Source: Pseudomonas sp. MWU13-2105 (GTDB taxonomy: Bacteria > Pseudomonadota > Gammaproteobacteria > Pseudomonadales > Pseudomonadaceae). From it: a stretch of 64,000 bases of DNA. Positions 9,467-17,473 of the stretch are shown here, piece by piece (the stretch's first letter is position 1; each line of letters starts with the position of its first letter). The DNA is taken from the NCBI RefSeq assembly GCF_023242315.1, contig NZ_JALLIY010000022.1, positions 62,001-126,000 on the forward strand. The letters run 5' to 3'. The position numbers and the translations under genes are program-made. The notes under the pieces were generated by a model. The model did not search any database, was not told where the DNA came from, and saw only the letters and a list, made by a program, of their open reading frames with translations.

Positions 9467-9504
9467 CTCATTTGATAAATACGGATTCCCGTACCTCATT
9501 TGAT
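9467..9504. promoter_or_regulatory. Operator-like repeats between tautomerase and LysR genes
   Basis: A perfect 10-bp direct repeat CTCATTTGAT occurs at 9467-9476 and 9495-9504, bracketing an inverted repeat TACGG-attc-CCGTA (9480-9493). Lying just before the LysR start and upstream of the tautomerase start, it is a plausible LysR binding region. Function is inferred. Confidence 0.45.
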
Positions 9505-9522
9505 CCCCCAGTGTAATCAATC

Positions 9523-10446
9523 ATGCGACGACAGTTCGACGACCTCATGCTCGGCAGCATCGAGCTGTTTTGCCTGGCGGCCGAGGCCGGCAGTTTCACC
9601 GCCGCCGCGCAGGTGGCCGGGGTTACGCCGGCGGCGGTGAGTCGCTCGATCTCACGCATGGAAGAGCGCCTCGGCGTACGCCTGTTCACCCGCACCACCC
9701 GCAGCGTGCGCCTGACCGAGGGCGGCCGCAGCTACTTCGAGCAATGCCGCCAGGCCCTGACCCAACTGACCGAAGCACAGCGCGAAGTCATGGGCAAACA
9801 GCAGGAGCCGGCCGGCACCTTGCGCATCAGCATCCCGACCACCTACGCCCACCACCGCATCCTGCCGCTGCTGCCGGCCTTTCGCGCATGCTATCCGGCG
9901 GTGAAGGTCGAAGTGCATATCAGCAACCGCAATATCGACTTCGTCGAAGAAGGCTACGACCTGGCGATCCGGGTGCGGGTGCTGCCCGACTCGGGGCTGA
10001 TTGCCCGGCACCTGGAAGACGCGGCGCTGGTAGTGATCGCCACGCCGCAGTACCTGCAACGAGCCGGTACACCACAGACGCTGGAAGACCTGCAACAACA
10101 CGAGTGCATCCAGTTCGAACTGCCCAGCAGCGGGCGCCGGATTGCCTGGCTGTTCAAGGATGCCGAGGACAAGGAACGGGAGCTGCTGGCCGAGAGCAGC
10201 TACTGTTGCTCCGACGATGTACTGGGCGGAGTGACCCTGGCGAAGCACGGTGCCGGGCTGTTCCAGACTTATCGCTTCATTGTCGAGAAGGAGCTGGCTG
10301 AGGGTTCCCTGGTGGAAGTGCTCAAGCCCTTTGCCGGACGTTCTCGGCCGTTCAGCCTGCTCTATCCACACGGGCGGCATGTGCCGCTGCGCTTGAAGGC
10401 GTTTGTGGATTTCTTGCTGGAATATCGGCAGAGCTGGAACGCCTGA
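9523..10446 (+). CDS. LysR-family transcriptional regulator
   Basis: 307 residues. The N-terminal winged helix-turn-helix (LGSIELFCLAAEAGSFTAAA, then VTPAAVSRSISRMEERLGVRLF) is clear, followed by the periplasmic-binding-like effector domain from about residue 95 (GTLRISIPTTYAHHRILPLL). It is in the CrgA/AaeR-like branch that ends RHVPLRLKAFVDFL. The ATG at 9523 gives seven residues before the usual start; an ATG at 9547 is possible, and no strong ribosome site separates them. It probably controls the divergent tautomerase gene or itself. Confidence 0.9.
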   Translation: MRRQFDDLMLGSIELFCLAAEAGSFTAAAQVAGVTPAAVSRSISRMEERLGVRLFTRTTRSVRLTEGGRSYFEQCRQALTQLTEAQREVMGKQQEPAGTLRISIPTTYAHHRILPLLPAFRACYPAVKVEVHISNRNIDFVEEGYDLAIRVRVLPDSGLIARHLEDAALVVIATPQYLQRAGTPQTLEDLQQHECIQFELPSSGRRIAWLFKDAEDKERELLAESSYCCSDDVLGGVTLAKHGAGLFQTYRFIVEKELAEGSLVEVLKPFAGRSRPFSLLYPHGRHVPLRLKAFVDFLLEYRQSWNA

Positions 10447-10469
10447 AACCCGCCGATCAACAGACACCC

Positions 10470-13400
10470 CTAATCCGGAAGGTTCAGGCCTTGCATCAAA
10501 CGCGGCATCGTCGCCACGAATCCAAGCCGCGCCGATTCGCGCTGCAATGCCTTCAAGGCCTGCGCACTTGAGTCATCGCAGCGCTGCAGCCATTGCCCGG
10601 CCACCTCGATCAAGCGCACATGATGACTGACCCAGGCACAGGGCGCCGACTGGGCGACGGCCAGCAGGCCCCGGGCATGCCGGTCCGCTGGCGCGAAATC
10701 GCCACAGAGCAGGCCAGCCTCCGCCGCCGCCACCCTGAAACGCAGGGCGTTGTGCGCCAGGCAGTCTTGAGTGAGCAAGGCTTCGCCCCGCACCAGAGCC
10801 TGGCGACTCAGTTGCGCGTCGTCGACGATCAAGGCCAGGCTGCCGTAGATCCAGGGGCCGATGTAACGCTGCAACGCGAAACGCTCCACCAGACCGACGG
10901 CGTCCAGGATCAGTGCCTGCGCCCGCTCGCGTTCATTCCGGCGCAAGGCGACACGAGCCAAGCCCTCCAGCAGAATCGCCTCGAAACGACTGGCACCAAT
11001 GCCACGGGCCAATCCCAGGGCATCCGCCAGTTCCTGCCCGGCCGGCTCGTCCTGCCCCGTAGCCACCAGCACCCAGGCGGCGGTCAGTCGGGAAAAGACC
11101 TCCGCGCGCCGGTTACCGATCTGGCGACTGCAAACCACCGCGTCCATGGCGTCACGCAAAGCCAGCGCCGGCTGGCCCAGATAAAGGTGCGTCGAGCCAC
11201 GGGCACTGCGGCTGCCCGCCTCGACATGCGCCAACCCGTGTCGTTCACACAAGCGCACGCATTGGTCGAAGACCTCATAGGCGGTTTGCATCCGCCCCTG
11301 GGCATAGTAGGAGTCACCAATGCCACTCAGGGCCTTGGCTTCGGTTTCGAGGTTCGCCGCGATACGCGAAAAGGACAGCGATGTCTCATGCAGGCGTCGG
11401 CATTCGGCGTAGTCCCCCCGTGGAAAGTAGATATCGCCGCGCAGCTGATACAAGCGGGCCAGAGCCGTGTTCGCCTGCAAATCGCGGGCGATGGGCAGTA
11501 TCGACTCGATCAGCCGCTCCTCGTCCTCCAGGCAATCCAGCGTATTGAGGATCGGCGCCAGCCCCAGCGCCGCCTCGATACGCTCCTGTGCCGACTCGGC
11601 CAGCAGCAGCGCGCGCTGGAAACAGTCCCGCGCCCGGGCCGTTTGCCCCAGGCCCGAATGGGCCTGGCCACAACACAGTGCCAAGGTAAAACTGCCTGCC
11701 GCGCGCTCGACGAAACACTCACTCTGCTCGCCCAACGCAAGCACGCTGTCGTACTGGCAGGCCTGCAGTTTCTCGGCCATGGCCATCAGCAAGGCATCGA
11801 AGGCCGCCGGATCCTTGGCCCGCAACAGGTGCTGGGCATACAGGCTTCGGTCACGCTCGCGGTACAGGTTCGCCACCTCACGGTGCAACTGTTCGCGCAC
11901 GGCATCCGGCATCGCATCGTAAAGGCAGTGCATGACCAGGTCATGGACGAACAGATAACGGCCCGGCTCGGCTTCCCGCAGCAGGCCCTGGCGCATGTCC
12001 GCGCTCGGAAGATAGTCGGGCTGCCCCAGGGCCTCGCGCCAGAGCGCCAACTCACAGCGGTTGCCGAAGATTGCGGCATAACGCAGGGCACGCCGTTGCT
12101 CGGGCAGCAGCCGGTCGAAACGCGTCTGGATCAGATGACGCAGGCTGTCCGGGAACACCCCCTCGCGACTCGCCAGCAGTTGCGTCAGGTACAGCGGATT
12201 GCCCTGGGCACGCTTGACGCAGTCGGCCCTGTAGGCTGGATCGACGCCGATAAACTGATCCGCCAGGACACTGGCTTCGCGCGCCCGGATCGGCGCGATA
12301 TCAAGCAGGCTCATGGGATTGGTGCAATACGGGCGCAGCGCACTTTCCAACGGGTCGCCCTCATGCCGCGAGGTCAGCAACCAGACTACCGGTGCTTCGT
12401 CAGTCGCATCGAGCAGTTTGCCCAGCAAGGTGCACAGCGCACTATCCGCCCAGTGCAGATCCTCGATGCAGATCAACAATGGCTGCTGCACCGCCACCCG
12501 CAGCAACAACTGCAAGAGGGCCGAGAACAAGCCCTGGGTCCGCACCTCGTTGCTCATTGCCGCATACTGCGATAGTGAAGACTTGAGGGGCTCGTCGGCC
12601 CGATACGCCGCCATCAGCACCCGCAGGAACATCGCGTGTTCGTCTGCCAGTTTCAAGCGCAGCAATGCGCTTTCCAGCTCCAACGCTCCGGCCTGGGGCT
12701 GCTTACCCAGGCCAAGCAGGCTGCGCGCCAATTGCCCCAGGGGCCACAAGGCGCTGTCCATGCCGAAATCCAGTACATCGCTGTGATGACAGGCAAAACC
12801 ACCTTGCCGGGCCATCTCGAAGAACTCGGTGACCAGGCGGGTCTTGCCGATACCGGCCATGCCACGCACATAAACCACATGGCCGTCCTGGTACGCCTGG
12901 GTGGCCTCGATCACCCCCTTGAACTGCAGCACTTCGACGGCCCGCCCCACCAACGGGCGCGGGGCGTTTTCGTCAAGATGACGCAGGCGCAAGCATTGGC
13001 TATAAGCGGGAAACGCTTCCCCGGTCGCGGAGAACTCGAACCGTGCGCGAAGCTGCTCCACCAACCCCTGGGCGACATGGACCGGGGCATTGCCATGCCG
13101 GTCGACACGCTTGTGGCCGAGCAACTGGCGCAACGCCTCGTCTACCGCCGCAGCCTCGCCCTCCTGGCGAACCAGTTGCAGCACAATCCCGTGGCCAGGC
13201 CTGACGAACTGTTCGCGACTCAACGCCAGCGCACAGAGCAACGCGCGTTCACTGTCGCTGCGATACGCCTGCGGGGCACCAAACCGGGCAGTCACGACAT
13301 CAGCCGGAGACACCACCGGCACACCGCCGAACTGGCGAATCAGCCGCTCGATCTCCGCCCCCGGAGACGCCCGTTGCTGCGGGTCGATGACGGCTCCCAG

Positions 13401-13811
13401 CACATCGGTTTCAAAGCTCAGTTCCAGCACATAGCGGATCACATCGTCATCGATCGGCCGCAACGTCTGCATTGCCCATGCCGTCTCGTGCAGTTCGGCA
13501 ATCGACTGCTCGATTTCCACCAGGGCGCTGGAGACCGAATGCCCCAGCAACGCCCCGACATCGATCTGGAACGCCGTCGCCAGGTGCCGGGCCGTCCGAT
13601 AGAGCACCGGTTTGCCCGTTTCAGCACGCTTGATGGAGGCAATGGACACACACAGATGGCGGTTCAGGCAGGCCTCGGCCAGGGTTTCCTGGCTCAGGCC
13701 GTGCTGTTTGCGCAACCCTTTCAACAAACCGGCATCCAGTAGCACGCGCCCGTCGGAGATCACCGGGGCCCGTTTGGTCAAGGCAGTAAACGCGCTCTGT
13801 TTGGAGTCCAT
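10470..13811 (-). CDS. XRE-type regulator with degenerate cyclase, AAA/STAND ATPase and TPR domains
   Basis: 1113 residues starting at the ATG at 13811. Order of parts: an XRE-like helix-turn-helix (about 28-85, LLKGLRKQHGLSQETLAEAC); a region resembling a class III nucleotide cyclase but without metal-binding aspartates (about 130-275; FGAPQAYRSDSERALLCAL is the recognisable remnant); an AAA/STAND ATPase with Walker A GMAGIGKT (317-324) and Walker B LLICIEDLHWAD (445-456); then alpha-helical TPR-like repeats to the end. Such proteins are signal-gated transcription regulators. It is divergent from the MACPF gene across a 169-base region with phased repeats, so it most likely controls that gene. 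The 660-residue open frame on its other strand is a GC-bias shadow. Confidence 0.8.
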   Translation of the reverse strand: MDSKQSAFTALTKRAPVISDGRVLLDAGLLKGLRKQHGLSQETLAEACLNRHLCVSIASIKRAETGKPVLYRTARHLATAFQIDVGALLGHSVSSALVEIEQSIAELHETAWAMQTLRPIDDDVIRYVLELSFETDVLGAVIDPQQRASPGAEIERLIRQFGGVPVVSPADVVTARFGAPQAYRSDSERALLCALALSREQFVRPGHGIVLQLVRQEGEAAAVDEALRQLLGHKRVDRHGNAPVHVAQGLVEQLRARFEFSATGEAFPAYSQCLRLRHLDENAPRPLVGRAVEVLQFKGVIEATQAYQDGHVVYVRGMAGIGKTRLVTEFFEMARQGGFACHHSDVLDFGMDSALWPLGQLARSLLGLGKQPQAGALELESALLRLKLADEHAMFLRVLMAAYRADEPLKSSLSQYAAMSNEVRTQGLFSALLQLLLRVAVQQPLLICIEDLHWADSALCTLLGKLLDATDEAPVVWLLTSRHEGDPLESALRPYCTNPMSLLDIAPIRAREASVLADQFIGVDPAYRADCVKRAQGNPLYLTQLLASREGVFPDSLRHLIQTRFDRLLPEQRRALRYAAIFGNRCELALWREALGQPDYLPSADMRQGLLREAEPGRYLFVHDLVMHCLYDAMPDAVREQLHREVANLYRERDRSLYAQHLLRAKDPAAFDALLMAMAEKLQACQYDSVLALGEQSECFVERAAGSFTLALCCGQAHSGLGQTARARDCFQRALLLAESAQERIEAALGLAPILNTLDCLEDEERLIESILPIARDLQANTALARLYQLRGDIYFPRGDYAECRRLHETSLSFSRIAANLETEAKALSGIGDSYYAQGRMQTAYEVFDQCVRLCERHGLAHVEAGSRSARGSTHLYLGQPALALRDAMDAVVCSRQIGNRRAEVFSRLTAAWVLVATGQDEPAGQELADALGLARGIGASRFEAILLEGLARVALRRNERERAQALILDAVGLVERFALQRYIGPWIYGSLALIVDDAQLSRQALVRGEALLTQDCLAHNALRFRVAAAEAGLLCGDFAPADRHARGLLAVAQSAPCAWVSHHVRLIEVAGQWLQRCDDSSAQALKALQRESARLGFVATMPRLMQGLNLPD

Positions 13812-13860
13812 GTCAATCGTCCCGGCGGTACCTGGGCAGCCGCCCGAGTGTACTCCACAT

Positions 13861-13889
13861 CTGATACCAAACTGATACCAGACTGACAC
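13861..13889. promoter_or_regulatory. Three phased direct repeats in the divergent promoter region
   Basis: CTGATACCA at 13861-13869, CTGATACCA at 13872-13880 and the partial copy CTGACAC at 13883-13889 recur every 11 bp, so they face the same side of the helix. A second short repeat, CAATTGA, is at 13938-13944 and 13948-13954. This is the kind of array a helix-turn-helix regulator binds cooperatively; the divergent regulator is the obvious candidate. Confidence 0.5.
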
Positions 13890-13980
13890 TGCTCTGGACT
13901 GTCTCGACGACGCCACGCTTCCGATACTGGCCCCCGTCAATTGAGCCCAATTGATCACACCAGGATAACGGGAGAAGGCA

Positions 13981-15912
13981 ATGAGCGATGGGACGAAGGA
14001 CGACGCAGGCAGCTCGGACAAGGCACCACGGGATATCGGCGGTTCACAGTTGCTGGGACGGGGCTTGAACCGGCTGGACTGGGCCGAGGAAAGCAAGGAG
14101 TGCCAGAAAGTAGGCGACACCGAAAGCGGCAAGCGTCCGGTGCCTTACAAAAACACGGTGTACAACGTGGGCAAACACGTCACCATGACCACGGTGACCA
14201 AGGAGAACTATTTCACCGAGACGTTTCTCTCGCGGGATGAATACGAGAAACACACTCAGTCCAGCGTCGAAGTCTCGGGCAGCTACGGTGCGTTTTCCGG
14301 CGGTTTCAAGGCCACCTTCGGCACTGATATCAAAAAGCTCGAAGAGCGTGAAGCGGCGATCTACAACCACACCGTGCGGCTGTGGAAGCTGACATTCGAG
14401 GTCAACCCGGCAAACAGTACCGACGCATTCAAGGAGCGGGTCAAGGAACTGCCGTTGAACTTTGATCCGGCTCATCCCAAAGCCTTCTTCAATTTCTTTG
14501 TCGAATTCGGTGCCGATATTGTCAACGAGGTGGTCGTCGGCGGCGCACTGAATTATGCGATGACGGCTCTCAAGACCTATCTCAACGAGAAGAACACCCT
14601 CGATGCCATGGTCAAGGCCGAGTACGGCACCTTCATCAGCGCGACCGCCTCAACCTCGATCTCGGAAGAGATCAAGAAACACCTGGCCCACCGCAGCGTC
14701 AGCCTGACCACCCAGGGCGGCACGCACTCCATCAACTTCAATGCTGGCGCTCCCAACAACTGTAACGCGGACTTCATGGCCTGGCGCGAATCCCTGCCCG
14801 ATGATCCCAAGGTCGTGGAGCTGAAACTGGTGCCGATCTACCTCTTCGTCAAGGAGGGCGAAACCCGCACCGCGCTGGAGGCGGCCTATCAGTGGTACAC
14901 CAGCTACAAGACGGAAATCGAAGCGAACTGGAAGGAGTCGATGATTATCGTCGGCCGCTCCAGCCTGCCAACCACCGTCAGTACCGCGGCCAAAGGCCCG
15001 GCCTTGCGCATGGTCTTCGTCGACAGCAACAGCAAAAGCACCAGCGAAAGCTATCACTATCCCCCACAGGCAGATGCCGCCCAGGAAACCTTCGATCAGT
15101 TCTGGGACGCCCTGGCCCTGCTACTCAAGCAAAAAACCGGCTACAAGTTGCTGATGGCGACAGAACGCTGGCCACGGGATAAAAAACACTACCCGAGCCC
15201 GTCCATGCGTGAGGCTCTCCGCCAGAACGGCGCCAGCGAGCGAGCGCTGCAACGCTGGGAAAGCCTGACCCAGAAAAGCCAACCCAACCCGATCGCCGGC
15301 CTGACCTATGTGCTGGCCGGCAATGACTTCGAGTTTCCAGGGGTCGATGGCCTGATCGTCGGTTTCGGTCAGCCGGGAAAAGACCTCAACCCGACGGTGA
15401 AGGTTGTGGCCCGCCTTGCCCATGACTCGTTCGGCCGGGTGAAAGTGGTCCAGACGGGCAAGACCCTCGAAGACCCGAAAACCGTGCTGTATATCGTGCG
15501 CAACAACACCGGGGCCAACCCGGCGCTGGCCATGGATCCGCAACACCAGGACCGGGTGGCGATGCAGACACCCGATACGCAAAACCCCGGGCAATTCTGG
15601 TACATGCCCGAACTGGAAAAGCCCTACCCTGAAATCAACCACCCGGTCCTGCTGATCAACTATCAGACGGGGACTTGCCTGCAAGGCATGCTCGACCAGG
15701 GCGACTGCCGCCTGACCCCCATGGGCCCTGGCCGACAACAGGACGATGTGATCTGGGACCGGCGTGGCGACCATGTCTTTCACCTGCTGATGGTGTACTA
15801 CCATCACCACCACCTGAACCTGACCCAGGTCGAGAAGCGCGCGGCGGTACGTCCTTGGCGCGAACCCCATGGCATGGACTGGTTCCGCGAGGCGCATGTG
15901 CCGTTCAGTTGA
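13981..15912 (+). CDS. MACPF (perforin-like) domain protein
   Basis: 643 residues, no signal peptide. The MACPF signature [YWF]-G-x-x-[IFY]-x6-GG is seen as FGADI-VNEVVV-GG (176-188). Upstream is a Ser/Gly-rich amphipathic stretch, VEVSGSYGAFSGGFKATFG (96-114), as in the first membrane-inserting helix cluster; downstream are SLTTQGG (241-247) and a W-x-x-SLPDDPKVVELKLVPIYLFV segment (268-290), both characteristic of the family. Residues 500-615 (repeated hydrophobic strands, QFWYM, GTCLQG) may be a beta-trefoil binding domain; this is weaker. MACPF proteins oligomerise into membrane pores; known bacterial ones include insecticidal proteins. A strong GGGAGAAGG ribosome site precedes the ATG. 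Target and export route are unknown. Confidence 0.8.
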   Translation: MSDGTKDDAGSSDKAPRDIGGSQLLGRGLNRLDWAEESKECQKVGDTESGKRPVPYKNTVYNVGKHVTMTTVTKENYFTETFLSRDEYEKHTQSSVEVSGSYGAFSGGFKATFGTDIKKLEEREAAIYNHTVRLWKLTFEVNPANSTDAFKERVKELPLNFDPAHPKAFFNFFVEFGADIVNEVVVGGALNYAMTALKTYLNEKNTLDAMVKAEYGTFISATASTSISEEIKKHLAHRSVSLTTQGGTHSINFNAGAPNNCNADFMAWRESLPDDPKVVELKLVPIYLFVKEGETRTALEAAYQWYTSYKTEIEANWKESMIIVGRSSLPTTVSTAAKGPALRMVFVDSNSKSTSESYHYPPQADAAQETFDQFWDALALLLKQKTGYKLLMATERWPRDKKHYPSPSMREALRQNGASERALQRWESLTQKSQPNPIAGLTYVLAGNDFEFPGVDGLIVGFGQPGKDLNPTVKVVARLAHDSFGRVKVVQTGKTLEDPKTVLYIVRNNTGANPALAMDPQHQDRVAMQTPDTQNPGQFWYMPELEKPYPEINHPVLLINYQTGTCLQGMLDQGDCRLTPMGPGRQQDDVIWDRRGDHVFHLLMVYYHHHHLNLTQVEKRAAVRPWREPHGMDWFREAHVPFS

Positions 15913-15939
15913 CGGCATGACACCTGGCGGATAAAGCTC

Positions 15940-15967
15940 GTCGTCCCGGCCTGCACGCCGGGGCGAC
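15940..15967 (+). other. Intercistronic hairpin after the MACPF gene
   Basis: GTCGTCCCGGC and GCCGGGGCGAC pair over 11 bp (one G-U) around a 6-base loop, 27 bases after the MACPF stop. No T-run follows, so it is not a standard terminator; it could reduce or stabilise expression between the two genes. Confidence 0.6.
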
Positions 15968-16036
15968 CAGTCTTGAACAGGCGGCGGGACACTGCCGCCC
16001 TTGCTGCCCCACTCTCACCTTGGCGGGCCGACCACA

Positions 16037-16888
16037 ATGCAACTCTTCAACTGCGTGCCTTTTATCGGTGATGGCGATGAGGTCAATCTCGACACCACCC
16101 AGTTCCCTTATCTGTACAACGACCATGGCCTGGCGCGACTCAAGGCCCATGCGGAAGGTCGCTTGATTCACCTGGCGCCGGACAACCCCGGCCTTGAACG
16201 GGGGGCCCGCTATGCCGGTGTTACCTGGGAGCCCAAGGAAATCCCCAGCAATAGCGGCTCCTACACGATAAAGTCCTTCGACTTTCACGCCCGGGAGGTG
16301 CGTTACGAGCCGATGTGGGCCACCGAAGAAACCGCTCAGGCCTTTGGCATGACCTTGCTGCGCAGCGGCGAGTGCATCCGCTTCGACTATAAGCAACTGA
16401 TCCTCGGCCAGTACACCTATGGCAAATGGGCCGGTCACCAATCGCCCTACCTCGGGGTCGCGCGCCAGCGCGAGTTGCTGACCTACAACCCGACCGACCT
16501 GGAATACCACGCCTTTCCCCACGCGTTCTTTTCCCGCTATGGCCGGCTACCGCTGGTGATCAGCGTGGCGCGCTGGCGACCTTTCGTGGACGAGATCTTT
16601 CTCGCCGACCTGTGGCTGCGCCCCGGGGACGCGCTGGTACTGCCCCCCAAGACCTTTCCCGATGCCCCGCTGTCCGGCGCGTCCCCGGAGCAAAAGCGCC
16701 TGAAGATCGTCGATATGCACGGCAATCGAAACTCAGCCCTCGCCTGCTGGTTCAAGGAGGGTGAGGACAGCCTGTTGACGGAAACCATCCTGGCCAATCA
16801 TGACCTGATGAACTCCGAAACGGGCAGGCCCCACTATCACGAAGAACAGGCGCCGACCCGGCATGAAACACCGGCGGACTTCCTCTGA
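16037..16888 (+). CDS. Protein of unknown function, partner candidate of the MACPF protein
   Basis: 283 residues beginning QLFNCVPFIGDGDEVNLDTTQFPYL. I recognise no family. It has no signal peptide and no membrane helix, is rich in aromatic residues and Trp/Tyr/His (FDYKQLILGQYTYGKWAGHQSPYLG; YHAFPHAFFSRYGRLPL), and ends in a polar His/Glu-rich tail, so it looks like a soluble globular protein. It follows the MACPF gene by 124 bases on the same strand and shares no other plausible partner, so it is probably co-expressed. It might be an immunity, loading or accessory factor; that is only inference. The ribosome site is weak; a TTG at 16001 is an alternative start. Confidence 0.7.
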   Translation: MQLFNCVPFIGDGDEVNLDTTQFPYLYNDHGLARLKAHAEGRLIHLAPDNPGLERGARYAGVTWEPKEIPSNSGSYTIKSFDFHAREVRYEPMWATEETAQAFGMTLLRSGECIRFDYKQLILGQYTYGKWAGHQSPYLGVARQRELLTYNPTDLEYHAFPHAFFSRYGRLPLVISVARWRPFVDEIFLADLWLRPGDALVLPPKTFPDAPLSGASPEQKRLKIVDMHGNRNSALACWFKEGEDSLLTETILANHDLMNSETGRPHYHEEQAPTRHETPADFL

Positions 16889-16919
16889 TACACCATCGGC
16901 AGCCGTGACGCCCCGGGAA

Positions 16920-17453
16920 TCAATCGTAAGTGATCGAGATGGTCACGTTGGTGGCCAGGGTCCCCTGGCCGAGCGCGCCAGCGGTCTTGTGGTAGGCCCC
17001 GAGCAACGGCAGGACCGCCAGGCTACCGGTCGTCGCCACAGTGCGACTGCGCTGGGCAACCGTGCCATTGGCGGGAATGGTCGAGGTCCCGCCACCTGCC
17101 GGCCGCTGCGCCAGCCACAGGCCGATACCGCTCGCGGTCCCGGTATTGGCAAAGCGCGCGCCATCCCCGGCGGCAGGCGTGCCAGCAAACAGGAAGGTCA
17201 CATTGCGGATATCCGTATCGCAGTTGGCGCTGATCTGGAAGTTGTAGCTTCCAGCATGCGCGACGCCCTCAAAATCCGGAACCTTGACGGTGGGCAGCGT
17301 GATCGGGCGGTTCACATCACTGAGCGCCAGGTTACAGGTACCACCGTCGATCCGACCGCTGAAACGCAGGATGCCGGTAGTGGCGGCGTGGGCCACGCTG
17401 GCGGTAATACTGACGCTGATCGCCAACAGCAAAGGCAAGGCTCGAAGGTTCAT
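16920..17453 (-). CDS. Minor fimbrial subunit (type 1 pilin domain)
   Basis: 177 residues with a signal peptide ending SVAHA. One pilin domain: the Cys pair (GGTCNLAL, SANCDTD) that forms the pilin disulfide and a C-terminal VTISITYD strand with the penultimate Tyr of chaperone-usher subunits. It is clearly paralogous to the C-terminal half of the adjacent adhesin (TCxLAxxDVNRxITL and an identical FANTGTASGIGL). Last gene of the fimbrial operon, 20 bases after the adhesin, with a GAGGA ribosome site. Likely a tip adaptor or terminator subunit. Confidence 0.85.
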   Translation of the reverse strand: MNLRALPLLLAISVSITASVAHAATTGILRFSGRIDGGTCNLALSDVNRPITLPTVKVPDFEGVAHAGSYNFQISANCDTDIRNVTFLFAGTPAAGDGARFANTGTASGIGLWLAQRPAGGGTSTIPANGTVAQRSRTVATTGSLAVLPLLGAYHKTAGALGQGTLATNVTISITYD

Positions 17454-17473
17454 CGGGTAGTCCTCATGCGGTT

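Noticed and set aside
10593..12575. 660-residue open frame on the plus strand
   Set aside because: It lies opposite the XRE/AAA/TPR regulator; low-complexity Gln/Arg-rich translation typical of a GC-rich antisense shadow.
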